From an uncultured Ectothiorhodospiraceae bacterium (GTDB taxonomy: Bacteria; Pseudomonadota; Gammaproteobacteria; Nitrococcales; Nitrococcaceae), in NCBI GenBank assembly GCA_913061005.1, contig CAJXSH010000006.1, positions 1-64,000 on the forward strand: a DNA stretch of 64,000 nucleotides, in the 5' to 3' direction. Position 1 is the stretch's first letter. Each line of letters opens with the position of its first letter. Below are positions 26,982 to 39,435 of the stretch, in pieces. Position numbers and translations under genes: made by a program. The notes beneath the pieces are model-generated. The model ran no database searches. It saw nothing but the letters and a program-made list of their open reading frames with translations, and was not told the origin of the DNA.

Positions 26982-27601
26982 CGCCAACCGGTTTGCAGTC
27001 TCGACGTTGGCCCACGGGCCTGGCGCTGATCGGACTGGTCGCCTTGCTTGGCGGCTGCAGCTGGATCGGGGGTGGCCCCACCGAGGCCGAGCGTCTTGCC
27101 GAGCGGCTTCGCACGCCGCCGGATGTGTTGTCCGCTGCCACCGCCGAGGCCCGGGACGAGGATATGACCGAGGCCATCGATCGGCCCTCGACAGCCGCCA
27201 CCGGCGCCGATGGCCAGCCGGACGCCTCGCGGCTGACCGAGACCGGGTCGTTCGTGGCCCTGGATCTGGGGCTGCCCCGGCAGCCGGCCTGGGCCGTGGT
27301 CGGCCGGGCCCTGGAGCGCAGCGGGTTTTCGCTGATCGACTCGGACGAGTCGGCCCACACCCACCGCATCCGTTATGACAGCGGCGTGGCACCGGTGATT
27401 GCCGCCGACAGCGGCGGTCTGTTCGATGGCCTGGCGTTCTGGCGCAGCGAACCCGACCCCGGGGTGGTGACCTATCAGGTGCGCATCGACGAGCGCGGCA
27501 AGGGCTCGCGCGTACAGGTCGAGACCGATAATGGCGACCCGGCGCCCCGCGGCGCGGCCCGCCAGGTGCTGGCAGTCCTGGCCGAACAGCTCAAGCCCTG
27601 A
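26978..27601 (+). CDS. bamC: Outer membrane assembly lipoprotein BamC
   Basis: 207 residues from a GTG overlapping the dapA stop (GTGA). Lipobox LLGGC near residue 29, then a BamC/NlpB-like domain ([32 protein letters not shown]). Shorter than the ~344-residue E. coli protein, so only one of the two helix-grip domains seems present. Part of the BAM complex. The dapA-bamC pair is conserved. Confidence 0.82.
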   Translation: MTPTGLQSRRWPTGLALIGLVALLGGCSWIGGGPTEAERLAERLRTPPDVLSAATAEARDEDMTEAIDRPSTAATGADGQPDASRLTETGSFVALDLGLPRQPAWAVVGRALERSGFSLIDSDESAHTHRIRYDSGVAPVIAADSGGLFDGLAFWRSEPDPGVVTYQVRIDERGKGSRVQVETDNGDPAPRGAARQVLAVLAEQLKP

Positions 27602-27606
27602 CCGCC

Positions 27607-30600
27607 ATGTGGGTGCTGCTCGCCGATACCCCCGCCCAGCCGGTGGCGGAGCCGCGTCTTGTCGAACGGGCCCGGGGGGCCGAACCGCGTCTCGACACGC
27701 TGTGGGTGCGCACGCTCTATCTGGTGGATGCCCCGCAACCCCTGGATGATGCTCAGCACCAGAAGCTTCAGTCACTGCTCGACGCCCGGCCGGTGACTCC
27801 GGCGGATGGCCTGGATGAAGCCGCCGGCCGCCAGGTCTTTGTCACGCCACGGCTTGGCACCCTCTCGCCCTGGGCCAGCAAGGCCACCGAAATCGCCCGG
27901 CAATGCGGGCTTGATGGGGTGCGGCGGGTCGAGCGGGCGGTGGTCTATCGCGCCTGCGACGCCGCCGGCGACGGGCTTGCCCTGGCCCCGGGCGGGGCGC
28001 TTGCCGATGCCTTGCATGACCGGATGACCGAATCGGTACTCGGCGAACTGGCCGCCGCCGAGGCGCTTTTTGCCACCCAGTCGCCGCGGCCGCTTAAGCG
28101 GATCGATCTCAGCGGCGATGGCCGGGCCGCTCTCGATCGCGCCAACGCCGAACTGGGCCTGGCGCTGTCCGCGGATGAAATCGACTATCTGCTCGACAAC
28201 TACCAGGCGCTGCAACGCGACCCCACCGATGTCGAGCTGATGATGTTCGCCCAGGCCAACTCCGAGCACTGCCGGCACAAGATCTTCAACGCCGACTGGG
28301 TGATCGACGGCCAGCCCATGCCCCATTCGCTTTTCGCGATGATCCGTCATACCCATCGCGAGCGCCCCGACGGGGTGCTTTCGGCCTACAGCGACAACGC
28401 GGCGGTGATCGAGGCCGGCTGTGTCGATCGCTACTGGCCGGACCGCGACGGTGCCTACCATCACGTCGATGAGCCCGCCCACCTGGTGATGAAAGTCGAA
28501 ACCCACAATCACCCCACGGCCATTTCGCCCTTTGCCGGCGCGGCAACGGGCGTGGGCGGCGAGATCCGCGACGAGGCCGCGACCGGCCGCGGGGCACGGA
28601 CCAAGGCCGGGCTGGCGGGTTTTTCGGTCTCGAACCTGCGCATCCCGGGCGCCGAGCAGCCCTGGGAGGTCGACCACGGGCGGCCCGACCGGATGGCCTC
28701 GGCCTATGAAATCATGCTCGATGGCCCGATCGGGGCGGCCCGCTACGGCAACGAGTTCGGCCGTCCGCAGCTGGTCGGGTATTTTCGCACCTACGAGCAG
28801 ACCGTCCCCGATGTCGAGGGTGAGGCGATCCGCGGCTATCACAAGCCGGTGATGATCGCCGGCGGCATGGGGGCGATTCGGACTCATCAAATCGACAAGG
28901 GCAAGGCACCGGCCGGTTCGCCGCTGGTGGTCCTGGGCGGGCCGGCCATGCTGATCGGCCTGGGCGGTGGCGCCGCCTCGTCGGTGGCCAGTGGTCAGAG
29001 TGACGAGGCGCTGGACTTTGCCTCGGTGCAGCGCAGTAATCCCGAAATGGAGCGGCGCTGCCAGGAGGTGATCGATGCCTGCTGGCGTCTGGGCGAGCAC
29101 AACCCCATCATCGCCATCCATGATGTCGGCGCCGGCGGGCTCTCGAATGCCCTGCCGGAGCTTCTGGATGATGCCGGTCGGGGCGGGCGCATGAATCTGC
29201 GTGACATCCCCTGCGCCGAGCCGGGGCTCTCACCGCTCGAGATCTGGTGCAACGAGGCCCAGGAGCGCTATGTCCTGGTCCTCGATAGCGCCCGGCTCGA
29301 GGCGTTCCTTGCCCTTTGCCAACGCGAACGGGCCCCCTGTGCCGTGGTCGGCGAGGCGACCGAGTCGCAGCAGCTGGTGCTGGCGGATGCCGGGGACGAC
29401 GAGGACCCGGTCAACATCCCCATGGACCTTCTGTTGGGCAAGCCGCCCCGGATGCAGCGGGATGTCCGCCGGGCCGAGCCGCCACTGCGGCCCCTGGATC
29501 TGGCGGGGGTGAGCCTGGCCGAGGCCATGGAGCGGCTGCTGCGCCTGCCCACCGTGGCCAGTAAAGCCTTTCTGATCACCATTGCCGATCGCACCGTGGG
29601 CGGGTTGACCGCCCGCGACCAGATGGTGGGGCCCTGGCAGGTCCCGGTGGCGGATTTTGGCCTGACCCTGGGTGACTACAGCGGCTATCGGGGCGAGGCC
29701 ATGGCCATGGGCGAGCGCAGCCCGGTGGCGCTGGTGGATGCCCCGGCATCCGGGCGCATGGCCATTGGCGAGGCGCTGACCAATCTGATGGGGGCGGCGG
29801 TCGGCCGGCTCTCGGCGGTGAACCTCTCGGCCAACTGGATGGCCGCCTGCGGGCACCCCGGTGAGGATGCGCGGCTTTATGACACCGTCGAGGCGGTGGG
29901 ACGGGCGCTCTGCCCGGCGCTTGGCATTGCCATCCCGGTGGGCAAGGATTCGCTTTCGATGAAAACCGTCTGGCAGGCCGGCGATCAACAACGAACGGTC
30001 ACCGCGCCGTTGACGCTGGTGGTCTCGGCCTTCGCGCCGGTGGCGGATGCCCGCCGGGCGGTGACGCCGCAGCTGGCGGCCCGGCCGGACAGCCAACTGC
30101 TGTTGCTGGATCTTGGCGGGGGGCGCCGTCTGGGCGGCTCGGCCCTCGCCCAGGTCTATGGGCAACTCGGTGACAAGGCGCCGGATCTGGATGACCCGGC
30201 GGCATTCCGCGCGGGTTTTGACCTCGTCCAGCATCTGCTTGGCCATGATTGCATCCTGGCCTTGCACGATGTCAGTGACGGCGGGTTGGCGGTGACGTTG
30301 GCCGAGATGGGATTTGCCGGGCGTCAGGGGATGGCGGTGGATTTATCCACCCTCTCGGACGATCCCCTGGCGGCCGCCTTTGCCGAAGAGCTGGGCGTGG
30401 TGCTGCAGGTCGCCGATGAGGCACTCGAGGCGGTGCAGACAGCCGTTGAGGCCGCCGGGCTCGAGCAGCGTTTGTACCGGCTGGGCCGGCCGATCGCCGC
30501 TGAGCATCTGGTGATCCGCCACCATGGCGCGGTGGTACTCGACAAGGCCCTGGGCGAGCTGGAACAGGCCTGGCACGAGACTAGCTATCACATGCAGGCG

Positions 30601-31506
30601 CGGCGGGATGATCCGGCCTGTGCCGGTGAGGCCCACCAGGCGTTGGCCGATCGCGACGACCCCGGGCTGCGGGCGGTGCTCAGCTTTGACCCGAGCGAGG
30701 ATCCGGCGGCGGCCATGGTCAATACCGGGGTCCGTCCCCGGGTGGCGGTGCTGCGCGAACAGGGGGTGAACAGCCACATCGAGATGGCCGCGGCGTTCGA
30801 GCGCGCCGGTTTCGAGCCCCGGGATATCCACACCACCGATCTGATGGCCGACCCCGGCCGGCTCGAAGACTGCCAGGCCCTGGTGGCCTGTGGCGGTTTC
30901 TCGTATGGGGATGTCCTGGGTGCCGGTGTGGGTTGGGCGCGGACGATCCGGTTCAACCCGCAACTGCGCGATGCCTTTGCCCGTTTCTTCGACCGGCCGG
31001 ATACCCTGGGACTGGGGGTCTGCAATGGCTGTCAGATGTTGTCGGCGTTGCGCGGGATCATCCCCGGCACCGAGCGATGGCCCGATTTCAAGGCCAACCG
31101 CTCGCGGCAGTACGAGGCCCGACTGGCGATGGTCGAGGTGCTCCCCTCGCAGTCGCTGATGCTCGGTGACATGGCCGGCTCGAGACTGCCCATTGTGGTG
31201 GCCCACGGCGAAGGCCGGGCGGTCTTTTCGACCGATGCCGGGGCCCGGGAAGCCATCGATGCCGGGCAAGTGGGCCTGCGCTATATCGATGCCGCCGACC
31301 GACCCGCCGAGGCCTATCCAGCCAACCCCAACGGCTCGCCCCTGGGGGTGACCGGGCTTTGCAACGCCGACGGCCGGGTCACCATCATGATGCCGCATCC
31401 CGAGCGGGTCTTCCGCACGGTGCAGCATTCGTGGCATCCCGAGGAATGGGGCGAGGATGGCCCCTGGCTGCGGCTCTTTCGCAACGCCCGACGGGCGCTG
31501 GGGTGA
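27607..31506 (+). CDS. purL: Phosphoribosylformylglycinamidine synthase PurL
   Basis: 1299 residues, the usual length of the large single-chain gamma-type enzyme. N-terminal PurS-like domain, linker, two AIRS-like ATP-binding halves ([43 protein letters not shown]), and a C-terminal glutamine amidotransferase with the nucleophile in [10 protein letters not shown] and the His/Glu pair near [10 protein letters not shown]. Fourth step of purine synthesis. Starts 5 bp after bamC. Confidence 0.98.
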   Translation: MWVLLADTPAQPVAEPRLVERARGAEPRLDTLWVRTLYLVDAPQPLDDAQHQKLQSLLDARPVTPADGLDEAAGRQVFVTPRLGTLSPWASKATEIARQCGLDGVRRVERAVVYRACDAAGDGLALAPGGALADALHDRMTESVLGELAAAEALFATQSPRPLKRIDLSGDGRAALDRANAELGLALSADEIDYLLDNYQALQRDPTDVELMMFAQANSEHCRHKIFNADWVIDGQPMPHSLFAMIRHTHRERPDGVLSAYSDNAAVIEAGCVDRYWPDRDGAYHHVDEPAHLVMKVETHNHPTAISPFAGAATGVGGEIRDEAATGRGARTKAGLAGFSVSNLRIPGAEQPWEVDHGRPDRMASAYEIMLDGPIGAARYGNEFGRPQLVGYFRTYEQTVPDVEGEAIRGYHKPVMIAGGMGAIRTHQIDKGKAPAGSPLVVLGGPAMLIGLGGGAASSVASGQSDEALDFASVQRSNPEMERRCQEVIDACWRLGEHNPIIAIHDVGAGGLSNALPELLDDAGRGGRMNLRDIPCAEPGLSPLEIWCNEAQERYVLVLDSARLEAFLALCQRERAPCAVVGEATESQQLVLADAGDDEDPVNIPMDLLLGKPPRMQRDVRRAEPPLRPLDLAGVSLAEAMERLLRLPTVASKAFLITIADRTVGGLTARDQMVGPWQVPVADFGLTLGDYSGYRGEAMAMGERSPVALVDAPASGRMAIGEALTNLMGAAVGRLSAVNLSANWMAACGHPGEDARLYDTVEAVGRALCPALGIAIPVGKDSLSMKTVWQAGDQQRTVTAPLTLVVSAFAPVADARRAVTPQLAARPDSQLLLLDLGGGRRLGGSALAQVYGQLGDKAPDLDDPAAFRAGFDLVQHLLGHDCILALHDVSDGGLAVTLAEMGFAGRQGMAVDLSTLSDDPLAAAFAEELGVVLQVADEALEAVQTAVEAAGLEQRLYRLGRPIAAEHLVIRHHGAVVLDKALGELEQAWHETSYHMQARRDDPACAGEAHQALADRDDPGLRAVLSFDPSEDPAAAMVNTGVRPRVAVLREQGVNSHIEMAAAFERAGFEPRDIHTTDLMADPGRLEDCQALVACGGFSYGDVLGAGVGWARTIRFNPQLRDAFARFFDRPDTLGLGVCNGCQMLSALRGIIPGTERWPDFKANRSRQYEARLAMVEVLPSQSLMLGDMAGSRLPIVVAHGEGRAVFSTDAGAREAIDAGQVGLRYIDAADRPAEAYPANPNGSPLGVTGLCNADGRVTIMMPHPERVFRTVQHSWHPEEWGEDGPWLRLFRNARRALG

Positions 31507-31581
31507 CCGGCGCTTGATTCGCGACTGAACTCCGGCGAAGGTGCGGGGCTCGAAGCGTGAAACACCAGTGGGGTTTGTCTG

Positions 31582-32559
31582 ATGCTGATCAAAAAACGCC
31601 GCGCCAGCGATGTGCTGCCTTCGGAGATCACGCCGGAGTCCATCTACCGCGACCGCCGACGCTTTCTGCGCACCTCGGCGCTGGCTGCGGCGGGGAGCCT
31701 GCTGGCCCCGGGCTGGAGTCTTGCCAAACCCATGGAAGCGCTGGAACCGCTGGGCGAGCTGCCGGCAAGCGAGTTCAGCACCGACACCCCGGCCAATACC
31801 TACGAAGAGATCACCACCTACAACAATTTCTATGAGTTCGGCTCGGGCAAGGAAGACCCCATGCGTCTGGCCCCCGGTCGACTCGAGCACCGGCCCTGGA
31901 CGGTGACCGTCAGTGGCGAGGCCGAGAACACCGGCGAGTACGGCTTTGATGATTTCATGCGTGGGCTCACCGTCGAAGAGCGGATCTACCGACTGCGCTG
32001 TGTCGAGGCCTGGTCCATGGTCATCCCGTGGGCCGGCGTCCCGCTGGCCGAGGTCATCCGCCGGGCGCGCCCGACCTCGCGGGCCAAATACGTGAAGTTC
32101 TACACCCGCTATGACCCGCAGGTGTTTCCGGCTCAGGCGGCCCGGGGCATGGGCTTTCTCGCCAGTATCGACTGGCCCTACACCGAGGGGCTGCGCATGG
32201 ACGAGGCCATGAATCCGCTCACCCTGCTGGCCACCGGGCTGTATGGCAAGGAAATGCCGTCGCAGAACGGCGCGCCCATCCGTCTGGTGGTGCCCTGGAA
32301 ATACGGGTTCAAAAGCATCAAGTCGGTGGTGCGCATCCATTTTCAGGAGACCGAGCCCGAGGCGACATGGAACCAGCTCGCCCCCCACGAGTACGGCTTC
32401 TATGCCAACGTCAATCCCAACGTCGACCATCCGCGCTGGAGCCAGGCCCGTGAGCGGCGCATCGGCGAGTTCTTCAAACAGGACACGCTCATGTTCAACG
32501 GCTATCAAGAGGAAGTGGCCCATCTCTACGCCGGCATGGACCTCAGCAAGCATTACTGA
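31582..32559 (+). CDS. msrP: Protein-methionine-sulfoxide reductase catalytic subunit MsrP
   Basis: 325 residues with a twin-arginine signal (RDRRRFLRTSALAAA) at residues ~23-40, then the molybdopterin oxidoreductase fold with the Mo-ligating Cys in LRCVEAWSM. It repairs oxidised methionines in periplasmic proteins, taking electrons from MsrQ. msrQ follows by 6 bp. Confidence 0.96.
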   Translation: MLIKKRRASDVLPSEITPESIYRDRRRFLRTSALAAAGSLLAPGWSLAKPMEALEPLGELPASEFSTDTPANTYEEITTYNNFYEFGSGKEDPMRLAPGRLEHRPWTVTVSGEAENTGEYGFDDFMRGLTVEERIYRLRCVEAWSMVIPWAGVPLAEVIRRARPTSRAKYVKFYTRYDPQVFPAQAARGMGFLASIDWPYTEGLRMDEAMNPLTLLATGLYGKEMPSQNGAPIRLVVPWKYGFKSIKSVVRIHFQETEPEATWNQLAPHEYGFYANVNPNVDHPRWSQARERRIGEFFKQDTLMFNGYQEEVAHLYAGMDLSKHY

Positions 32560-32565
32560 TAGCGG

Positions 32566-33216
32566 ATGCGCGGCGGGCAGTCGGTGATGGGCGCGGCGAC
32601 GCTGGCTCGTACGCCCTCGCCGGCCGGTCTGCGGGCGCTGCGCGTCGGGCTTTTTGCCGTGGCCGGGCTACCGGCGATGATGCTGGTGGTCGGCCTGGTG
32701 CAGGGGGAGCTGGGCGTCAATCCGGTCGAGACCCTGCTGGATACCACCGGTATCTGGGCGTTGCGATTCTTGCTGGCAACCCTTGCCGTGACCCCGATCC
32801 GCTGGTTGACCGGCGCGGTCTGGGTGGTGCGTCTGCGCCGGCAGGTGGGGCTGTGGGCGTTTTTCTACGCCAGCTGCCATTTTGCGGTATTCGCCGTTTT
32901 CGATCATGGACTGGCCCTGGCACCGATGATCGAGGATATCGCCAAACGGCCGTTCATTCTGGTGGGCATGAGTGGGCTTTTATTGATGCTGCCGCTTGCC
33001 CTGACCTCGACCCGTGGCTGGATCCGGCGGCTGGGTAAGCGTTGGCGGCAGCTCCACTGGCTGGTCTATCCGGCGGCAGTACTGGGGCTGGTGCATTTTT
33101 TCTGGCTGATTCGCGCCAACCGCTGGACCGAACCATTGATCTATGCAGCACTCCTGGCCATTTTTCTGGGCTGGCGCGCGTGGCGGCGACGAGGTGTAGC
33201 CTTGCGGGATGGATAA
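32566..33216 (+). CDS. msrQ: Haem-binding membrane subunit MsrQ
   Basis: 216 residues. Ferric-reductase-like membrane protein with about six helices and His residues suited to b-type haem (FFYASCHFAVFAVF; WRQLHWLVYPAAVLGLVHFFW). It passes quinone-pool electrons to MsrP. Overlaps the next gene by 8 bp. Confidence 0.95.
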   Translation: MRGGQSVMGAATLARTPSPAGLRALRVGLFAVAGLPAMMLVVGLVQGELGVNPVETLLDTTGIWALRFLLATLAVTPIRWLTGAVWVVRLRRQVGLWAFFYASCHFAVFAVFDHGLALAPMIEDIAKRPFILVGMSGLLLMLPLALTSTRGWIRRLGKRWRQLHWLVYPAAVLGLVHFFWLIRANRWTEPLIYAALLAIFLGWRAWRRRGVALRDG

Positions 33217-33534
33217 GACAGAGGGCAATCTGGAGCGCGTCTTGACGGTCGCGGACCCGCTCATCGCCGGTCATCTCGAATCCATCCTCAGCGAGCGCGG
33301 CATCCATTGCCATGTCCGTAATCGCCATCTGGTCGGTGGTGCCGGCGAAATCCCGCCGCTGGAGGCCTGGCCGGAGATTTGGGTGGACGCCGAGGATGCC
33401 GCCGCGGCGCGGCGACTGATCGACGAAGTCCTCGAGCCCACCGGCGCGGCAGCCGAATCCTGGGTCTGTCGCGGCTGCGGCGAGACGATTGAGGGGCAGT
33501 TCGCGCAGTGCTGGCGCTGCGGGGAGTATCCGGA

Positions 33535-33538
<4 letters not shown>
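33209..33538 (+). CDS. DUF2007-like protein with C-terminal zinc ribbon
   Basis: 109 residues. Residues 10-80 match the DUF2007 'putative signal-transducing' pattern (VLTVADPLIAGHLESILSERGI... EIWVDAEDAAAARRLI). Residues 88-106 hold two CxxC knuckles (CRGCGET; CWRCGEY), a likely zinc-binding ribbon. Function unknown. Overlaps msrQ upstream, and its stop overlaps the TTG start of the ABC-F gene. Confidence 0.8.
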
Positions 33539-35487
<1,949 letters not shown>

Positions 35488-35599
35488 CGGCGGAGATGCC
35501 CTGGGCGGACGCCTGGGTGTGTTTTGCGAATGCGTCCGTGGCTGAGTATTCTCGGTCGAGCTGATCAAAAATCCACAACCATCCAGCGGAGTGTTGGAC

Positions 35600-36811
35600 A
35601 TGAAGACAAACGGCAAACTCGCGGGCGCCGCCGGCGCCCTGTCTGTGCTCATGGCCGCCGGCGCGGCCCAGGCCGAGCTCACAGTCGGCGCGCTCATGCC
35701 CATGACCGGCGATTTGCAGGCCTACGGCGAGAGTTCGCGTAACGGCGTTGAGCTTGCCATCAGCGAGATCAACGACGCCGGCGGCGTCATGGGCGAGCCG
35801 GTGGTGCTCGAGGTCTCCGATACCCAGACCGAACCCCAGGCCGGTGTGGATGCCGCGCAGCGGCTGGTCTCGGTTCAGGGCGTGTCGGCCATCGTCGGCG
35901 CGTTGTCCAGCGGCGTCACCATTCCGGTGGCGAGCAGTGTCTCGTCGGTGGAGGGCGTACCCCAGATCTCCAACGCCTCGACCTCGCCGGTGATGACCGA
36001 TCTCGACGACAATGACTTCCTCTTCCGCACCACGCCGTCGGATGCCTTCCAGGGCGTGGCCCTGGCCTCGGTGGCGGTGGAAAACGGCGTCGACAGCGCG
36101 GCGATCCTGTATATCAACAACGACTACGGTGAGGGGCTTGCCAACGCCTTTGCCGATGCCTTCGAGGCCGCCGGTGGCACGGTGGTGGGCAGCAACGGCT
36201 ACGAGCCGGGCCAGGCGTCGTATCGCGGCGATCTGAGCGCGGTCTCGGACGGCGAGTCGCCATTGCTTTTGATCGGCTACCCCGAAAACGGCCAGACCAT
36301 CCTGCGTCAGGCGCTGGAGGGGGGGTACTTCAGTGATTTCTTCTTCACCGATGGCATGAAGTCGCCGGTCATCGTCGAGAACCTGGGGGCGGAGTTTCTC
36401 AACGGCAGTTTCGGCACCGCTGCCGAAGCCCGCGATGATACCGATGCCGCGCAGCATTTCCGCAGCGCCTACGAGCAGGCCTATGGCGAGGTGCCGCCGG
36501 TGCCCTACATCGATACCGCCTATGATGCCGTCTACAGCATCGCACTGGCCGCGGTGGCCGCTGACAGCACCGATCCGGTGGCAATCCGTGATCATCTGCG
36601 GGCCATCAACGACCCGGATGGCGAGATCGTCGGCCCGGGCGAGTTTGCCGAGGCCGTGGATCGGCTCGAAGCCGGTGAGGCGATTAACTACCAGGGCGCC
36701 TCGGGCAGCGTGGACTTTGATGCCAACGGGGATGTCGGCGGCACCTTTGCCCACTGGGTGATCGAGGACGGCGAATACCGCACCCTCGAGATCTTCGAGC
36801 CAAGCATGTAA
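35600..36811 (+). CDS. ABC transporter substrate-binding protein, branched-chain amino acid type
   Basis: 403 residues from the ATG at 35600 (GGAG upstream). Cleavable signal peptide (LSVLMAAGAAQAE) and a type I periplasmic binding fold of the LivJ family (LTVGALMPMTGDLQAYG; AVELAISEINDAGGV-like; LDDNDFLFRTTPSD; YINNDYGEGLANAF). Ligand could be branched-chain amino acids, amides or urea-like compounds; sequence alone does not decide. It converges on livM rather than heading the transporter operon. Confidence 0.9.
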   Translation: MKTNGKLAGAAGALSVLMAAGAAQAELTVGALMPMTGDLQAYGESSRNGVELAISEINDAGGVMGEPVVLEVSDTQTEPQAGVDAAQRLVSVQGVSAIVGALSSGVTIPVASSVSSVEGVPQISNASTSPVMTDLDDNDFLFRTTPSDAFQGVALASVAVENGVDSAAILYINNDYGEGLANAFADAFEAAGGTVVGSNGYEPGQASYRGDLSAVSDGESPLLLIGYPENGQTILRQALEGGYFSDFFFTDGMKSPVIVENLGAEFLNGSFGTAAEARDDTDAAQHFRSAYEQAYGEVPPVPYIDTAYDAVYSIALAAVAADSTDPVAIRDHLRAINDPDGEIVGPGEFAEAVDRLEAGEAINYQGASGSVDFDANGDVGGTFAHWVIEDGEYRTLEIFEPSM

Positions 36812-36827
36812 CCGGCCGACCGGGTTC

Positions 36828-36885
36828 GGGGGTGCCCGTTGCGGCGCTGGCCACCGCGCCGGCGTGTCAGTGACGGGCAACCCCC
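36828..36885. terminator. Long inverted repeat between convergent genes, possible terminator
   Basis: GGGGGTGCCCGT (36828-36839) pairs with ACGGGCAACCCCC (36873-36885) with one bulged base, around a GC-rich 33-nt loop that can fold further. No T-tract follows on either side, so factor-independent termination is doubtful; it may be a barrier between the two convergent transcripts. Confidence 0.35.
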
Positions 36886-36931
36886 GGGCGCGGTTGAGCG
36901 TGGTTGGCGGGCCCTGAGCGGTCCGTCGCCG

Positions 36932-37864
36932 CTAGCGTGGTTCGCCGGGCATGGGCGGTCGGCGCTCCGGCAACATGCCCTGGGGCCGGCTGACCAGGAT
37001 GATCTGCAGCAAAACCCCGATGAGGAATACCCGAAAGGCGCTCTCGCTGCCGATCAGATCCGTGGGCAGCACCCCGGCGAGCATCTCGGTGGATGACCAG
37101 ATCAGCCAGACCACCAGCGCCCCCAGGATGGCGCCCAGGTTGTTGCCGCTGCCCCCGGCGATGAGCATGACCCAGACCAGAAAGGTGCCGTAGAGCGGGC
37201 GGAAGGCCTCGGGGCTGACAAAGCCGACAAAGTGGGCATAGAGCCCGCCGGCCAGCGCCATGATGCACGAGCCCACCACGAATGCCTGCAGCCGGAACCG
37301 GGCGATATCCTTGCCCGCGGCCGCGGTGGCCGGCTCGTTGTCGCGGATGGCCCGCAGAACCCGGCCCCAGGGCGAACGCCGGGCCATTTCGACCAACAGC
37401 CAGATCAGCGCGACAAAGGCGGTGACGATCAAAAGGTAGCCGCCGTTGCCCGTGCCCAGGGGTTTCTCGATGCCGGGGATGCCCCGCACGCCGTTGGTCA
37501 GCCACCCCTCGTTGAGAAAGAAAAGCCGGATGATCTCGGCGATCCCGATGGTGGCAATGGCCAGATAATCGGTGCGCAGTCGGGCGGTGATGCGGCCCAC
37601 CAGCCAGGCAATGGGCAGGCAGACCAGAACCGTCGCGGCCAGCCCCAGCAGAAACGGCAGATCGAAGCCGCCCAACCAGGTCGGCGATGGCCCGGTGGTC
37701 AGGATGGCGCTGGTGTAGGCGCCCACGGCAAAAAACCCGGCGATGCCGATATTGAACTGCCCGGTCATTCCCCACTGCATGTTCAGCCCCAGTGCCATGA
37801 TGGCGTAGATGCCCACCAGGTTGAGGAAGAAAAGCCCGTAGGCGAGCAGACCTGCCAGATCCAT
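36932..37864 (-). CDS. livM: Branched-chain amino acid-type ABC permease LivM
   Basis: 310 residues, eight or more membrane helices, with the LivM signature run GMTGQFNIGIAGFFAVGAYTSA and DYLAIATIGIAEIIRL. Inner-membrane channel subunit. Its ATG overlaps the livH stop by one base. Confidence 0.92.
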   Translation of the reverse strand: MDLAGLLAYGLFFLNLVGIYAIMALGLNMQWGMTGQFNIGIAGFFAVGAYTSAILTTGPSPTWLGGFDLPFLLGLAATVLVCLPIAWLVGRITARLRTDYLAIATIGIAEIIRLFFLNEGWLTNGVRGIPGIEKPLGTGNGGYLLIVTAFVALIWLLVEMARRSPWGRVLRAIRDNEPATAAAGKDIARFRLQAFVVGSCIMALAGGLYAHFVGFVSPEAFRPLYGTFLVWVMLIAGGSGNNLGAILGALVVWLIWSSTEMLAGVLPTDLIGSESAFRVFLIGVLLQIILVSRPQGMLPERRPPMPGEPR

Positions 37865-38724
37865 CAGACCGTCCCCTTGATGATGCCCTGGGGCCGGAAA
37901 ACCAGCGTGGCCACCATAATGGCAAAGGCCACCGCGGGTTTGTATGAGCCCGGGATGATCAGTGTCGAGAGCTCCATGGCACAGCCGATGACCAGCCCGC
38001 CGAAGATCGCCCCGTAGGGCCGGCCGATGCCGCCCAGAATGGTGGCGGCGAAAATCGGCAGCAGCAGTGTCCAGCCCATCACCGGGTGGAGCCGCGTATC
38101 CATGCCCAGAAACACGCCGGCCGCCGCGGCCAGTGCACCGCCGATGGCCCAGGTGGCCATGATCACCCGGTCGGCCGGGATGCCGGTGATCAGCGCCAGG
38201 TTCATGTTGTCGCTCATCGCCCGCATGGCCTTGCCGAGCCGGGTGCGGGTGAGGAAAAGATGCACGGTGATCACCAGTCCGGTGGCGGCGAGAAAGATCA
38301 GCAGATGATCGGGTTTGAGGGTAAAAGGCCCGATCCGCCAGGGCAGCTGGATACCGGTTTGATAGACCTGATTGCTGCTGCCCCAGATCATCTGGATCAG
38401 CGAGCGCAGCACCAGCGCCGTGGCAAACGAGGAGATCAGCAGGATCACCGGCTGGACACGGCGGATGCGCCGGTAGACCAGCTGATCGATGGCCACCGCC
38501 AGCCCGGCGGTCGCCGCCATGGCGACGGGCAGTGCCGCGAGCACCGGCAGGTTGAACACCGTGACGACACTCAGGGCAAAGTAGGCGCCCACGGCCATGA
38601 AATCGCCGTGGGCAAAATGGGCAAAACGCAGCACCCCGAAAATCATCGTCGCCCCGACCGCGCCCAGGGCCAGGATGCTGCCCAGCAGAATGCCGTTGAT
38701 CAGTAGCTGGATGACCTCAACCAT
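37864..38724 (-). CDS. livH: Branched-chain amino acid-type ABC permease LivH
   Basis: 286 residues, polytopic, beginning LLINGILLGSILALGAVGATMIFGVLRFAHFAHGDFMAVGAYFAL, typical of LivH. Contains RAMSDNMNLALITGIP and FAATILGGIGRPYGAIFGG. Pairs with LivM. Follows livF by 6 bp. Confidence 0.92.
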   Translation of the reverse strand: MVEVIQLLINGILLGSILALGAVGATMIFGVLRFAHFAHGDFMAVGAYFALSVVTVFNLPVLAALPVAMAATAGLAVAIDQLVYRRIRRVQPVILLISSFATALVLRSLIQMIWGSSNQVYQTGIQLPWRIGPFTLKPDHLLIFLAATGLVITVHLFLTRTRLGKAMRAMSDNMNLALITGIPADRVIMATWAIGGALAAAAGVFLGMDTRLHPVMGWTLLLPIFAATILGGIGRPYGAIFGGLVIGCAMELSTLIIPGSYKPAVAFAIMVATLVFRPQGIIKGTV

Positions 38725-38730
38725 GGTTGT

Positions 38731-39435
38731 TTATCCGCCCAGAAACATTTCCGCCACCTCGGGATTGGCCAGAAGGGCGGGGCCGGTGTCTTCGTATCGA
38801 TTCTCGCCGGTGGCGAGCACATAGCCACGGTCGGCGATGGCCAGGGCCTGACGGGCGTTCTGCTCGACCATCAGCACGCCAATCCCCAGTTGGTTGACCT
38901 CGCGAATGCGCTCGAAGGTCTCATCAATCAACCGCGGCGACAGCCCGGCGGTGGGTTCGTCGAGCATCAAAAGCCGCGGCTCGACCATCAGCGCCCGGCC
39001 CATGGCCACCATCTGCCGCTCGCCACCGGACATCACGCCGGCCTGCTGGTTCCGGCGCTCCTTGAGCCGGGGGAAGATCTCGAAGACCTTCTCGAGCCGC
39101 GGGCGATGATCGCCACGCAGGGCATAGGCCCCCAGCTCCAGATTCTCCAGCACGCTCAACGACGGAAAGACGTTGGCTTCCTGCGGGACATAGGCGATGC
39201 CGCGGGTGACCATCCGCTCGGGGGGGCGATTGGTGATGTCCTCGCCCTGATAATGGACCCGGCCTTCGCGGATGGGCACCAGGCCGAAGACCGCTTTCAT
39301 CGCCGTCGATTTGCCTGCGCCGTTGGGCCCGACAATGACCACGATTTCATCGGCGCCCAGCCGAAGGTGGGTGTTGCGCAGGATATCCACGCCCCCATAG
39401 CCGGCGTACAGCCCCTGGGCATCGAGCAGGCTCAT
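38731..39435 (-). CDS. livF: Branched-chain amino acid-type ABC ATPase LivF
   Basis: 234 residues. Walker A GPNGAGKST, signature MSGGERQM, Walker B RLLMLDEPTAGLSP and the LivF-like end ATGENRYEDTGPALLANPEVAEMFLGG. Overlaps livG by 4 bp. Confidence 0.94.
   Translation of the reverse strand: MSLLDAQGLYAGYGGVDILRNTHLRLGADEIVVIVGPNGAGKSTAMKAVFGLVPIREGRVHYQGEDITNRPPERMVTRGIAYVPQEANVFPSLSVLENLELGAYALRGDHRPRLEKVFEIFPRLKERRNQQAGVMSGGERQMVAMGRALMVEPRLLMLDEPTAGLSPRLIDETFERIREVNQLGIGVLMVEQNARQALAIADRGYVLATGENRYEDTGPALLANPEVAEMFLGG

Noticed and set aside
26860-29121. Large minus-strand frames opposite dapA, bamC and purL
   Set aside because: They oppose clear genes and show the codon-mirror composition of antisense frames.
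30343-32553. 736-residue minus-strand frame opposite purL and msrP
   Set aside because: It is a low-complexity shadow of two certain genes on the other strand.
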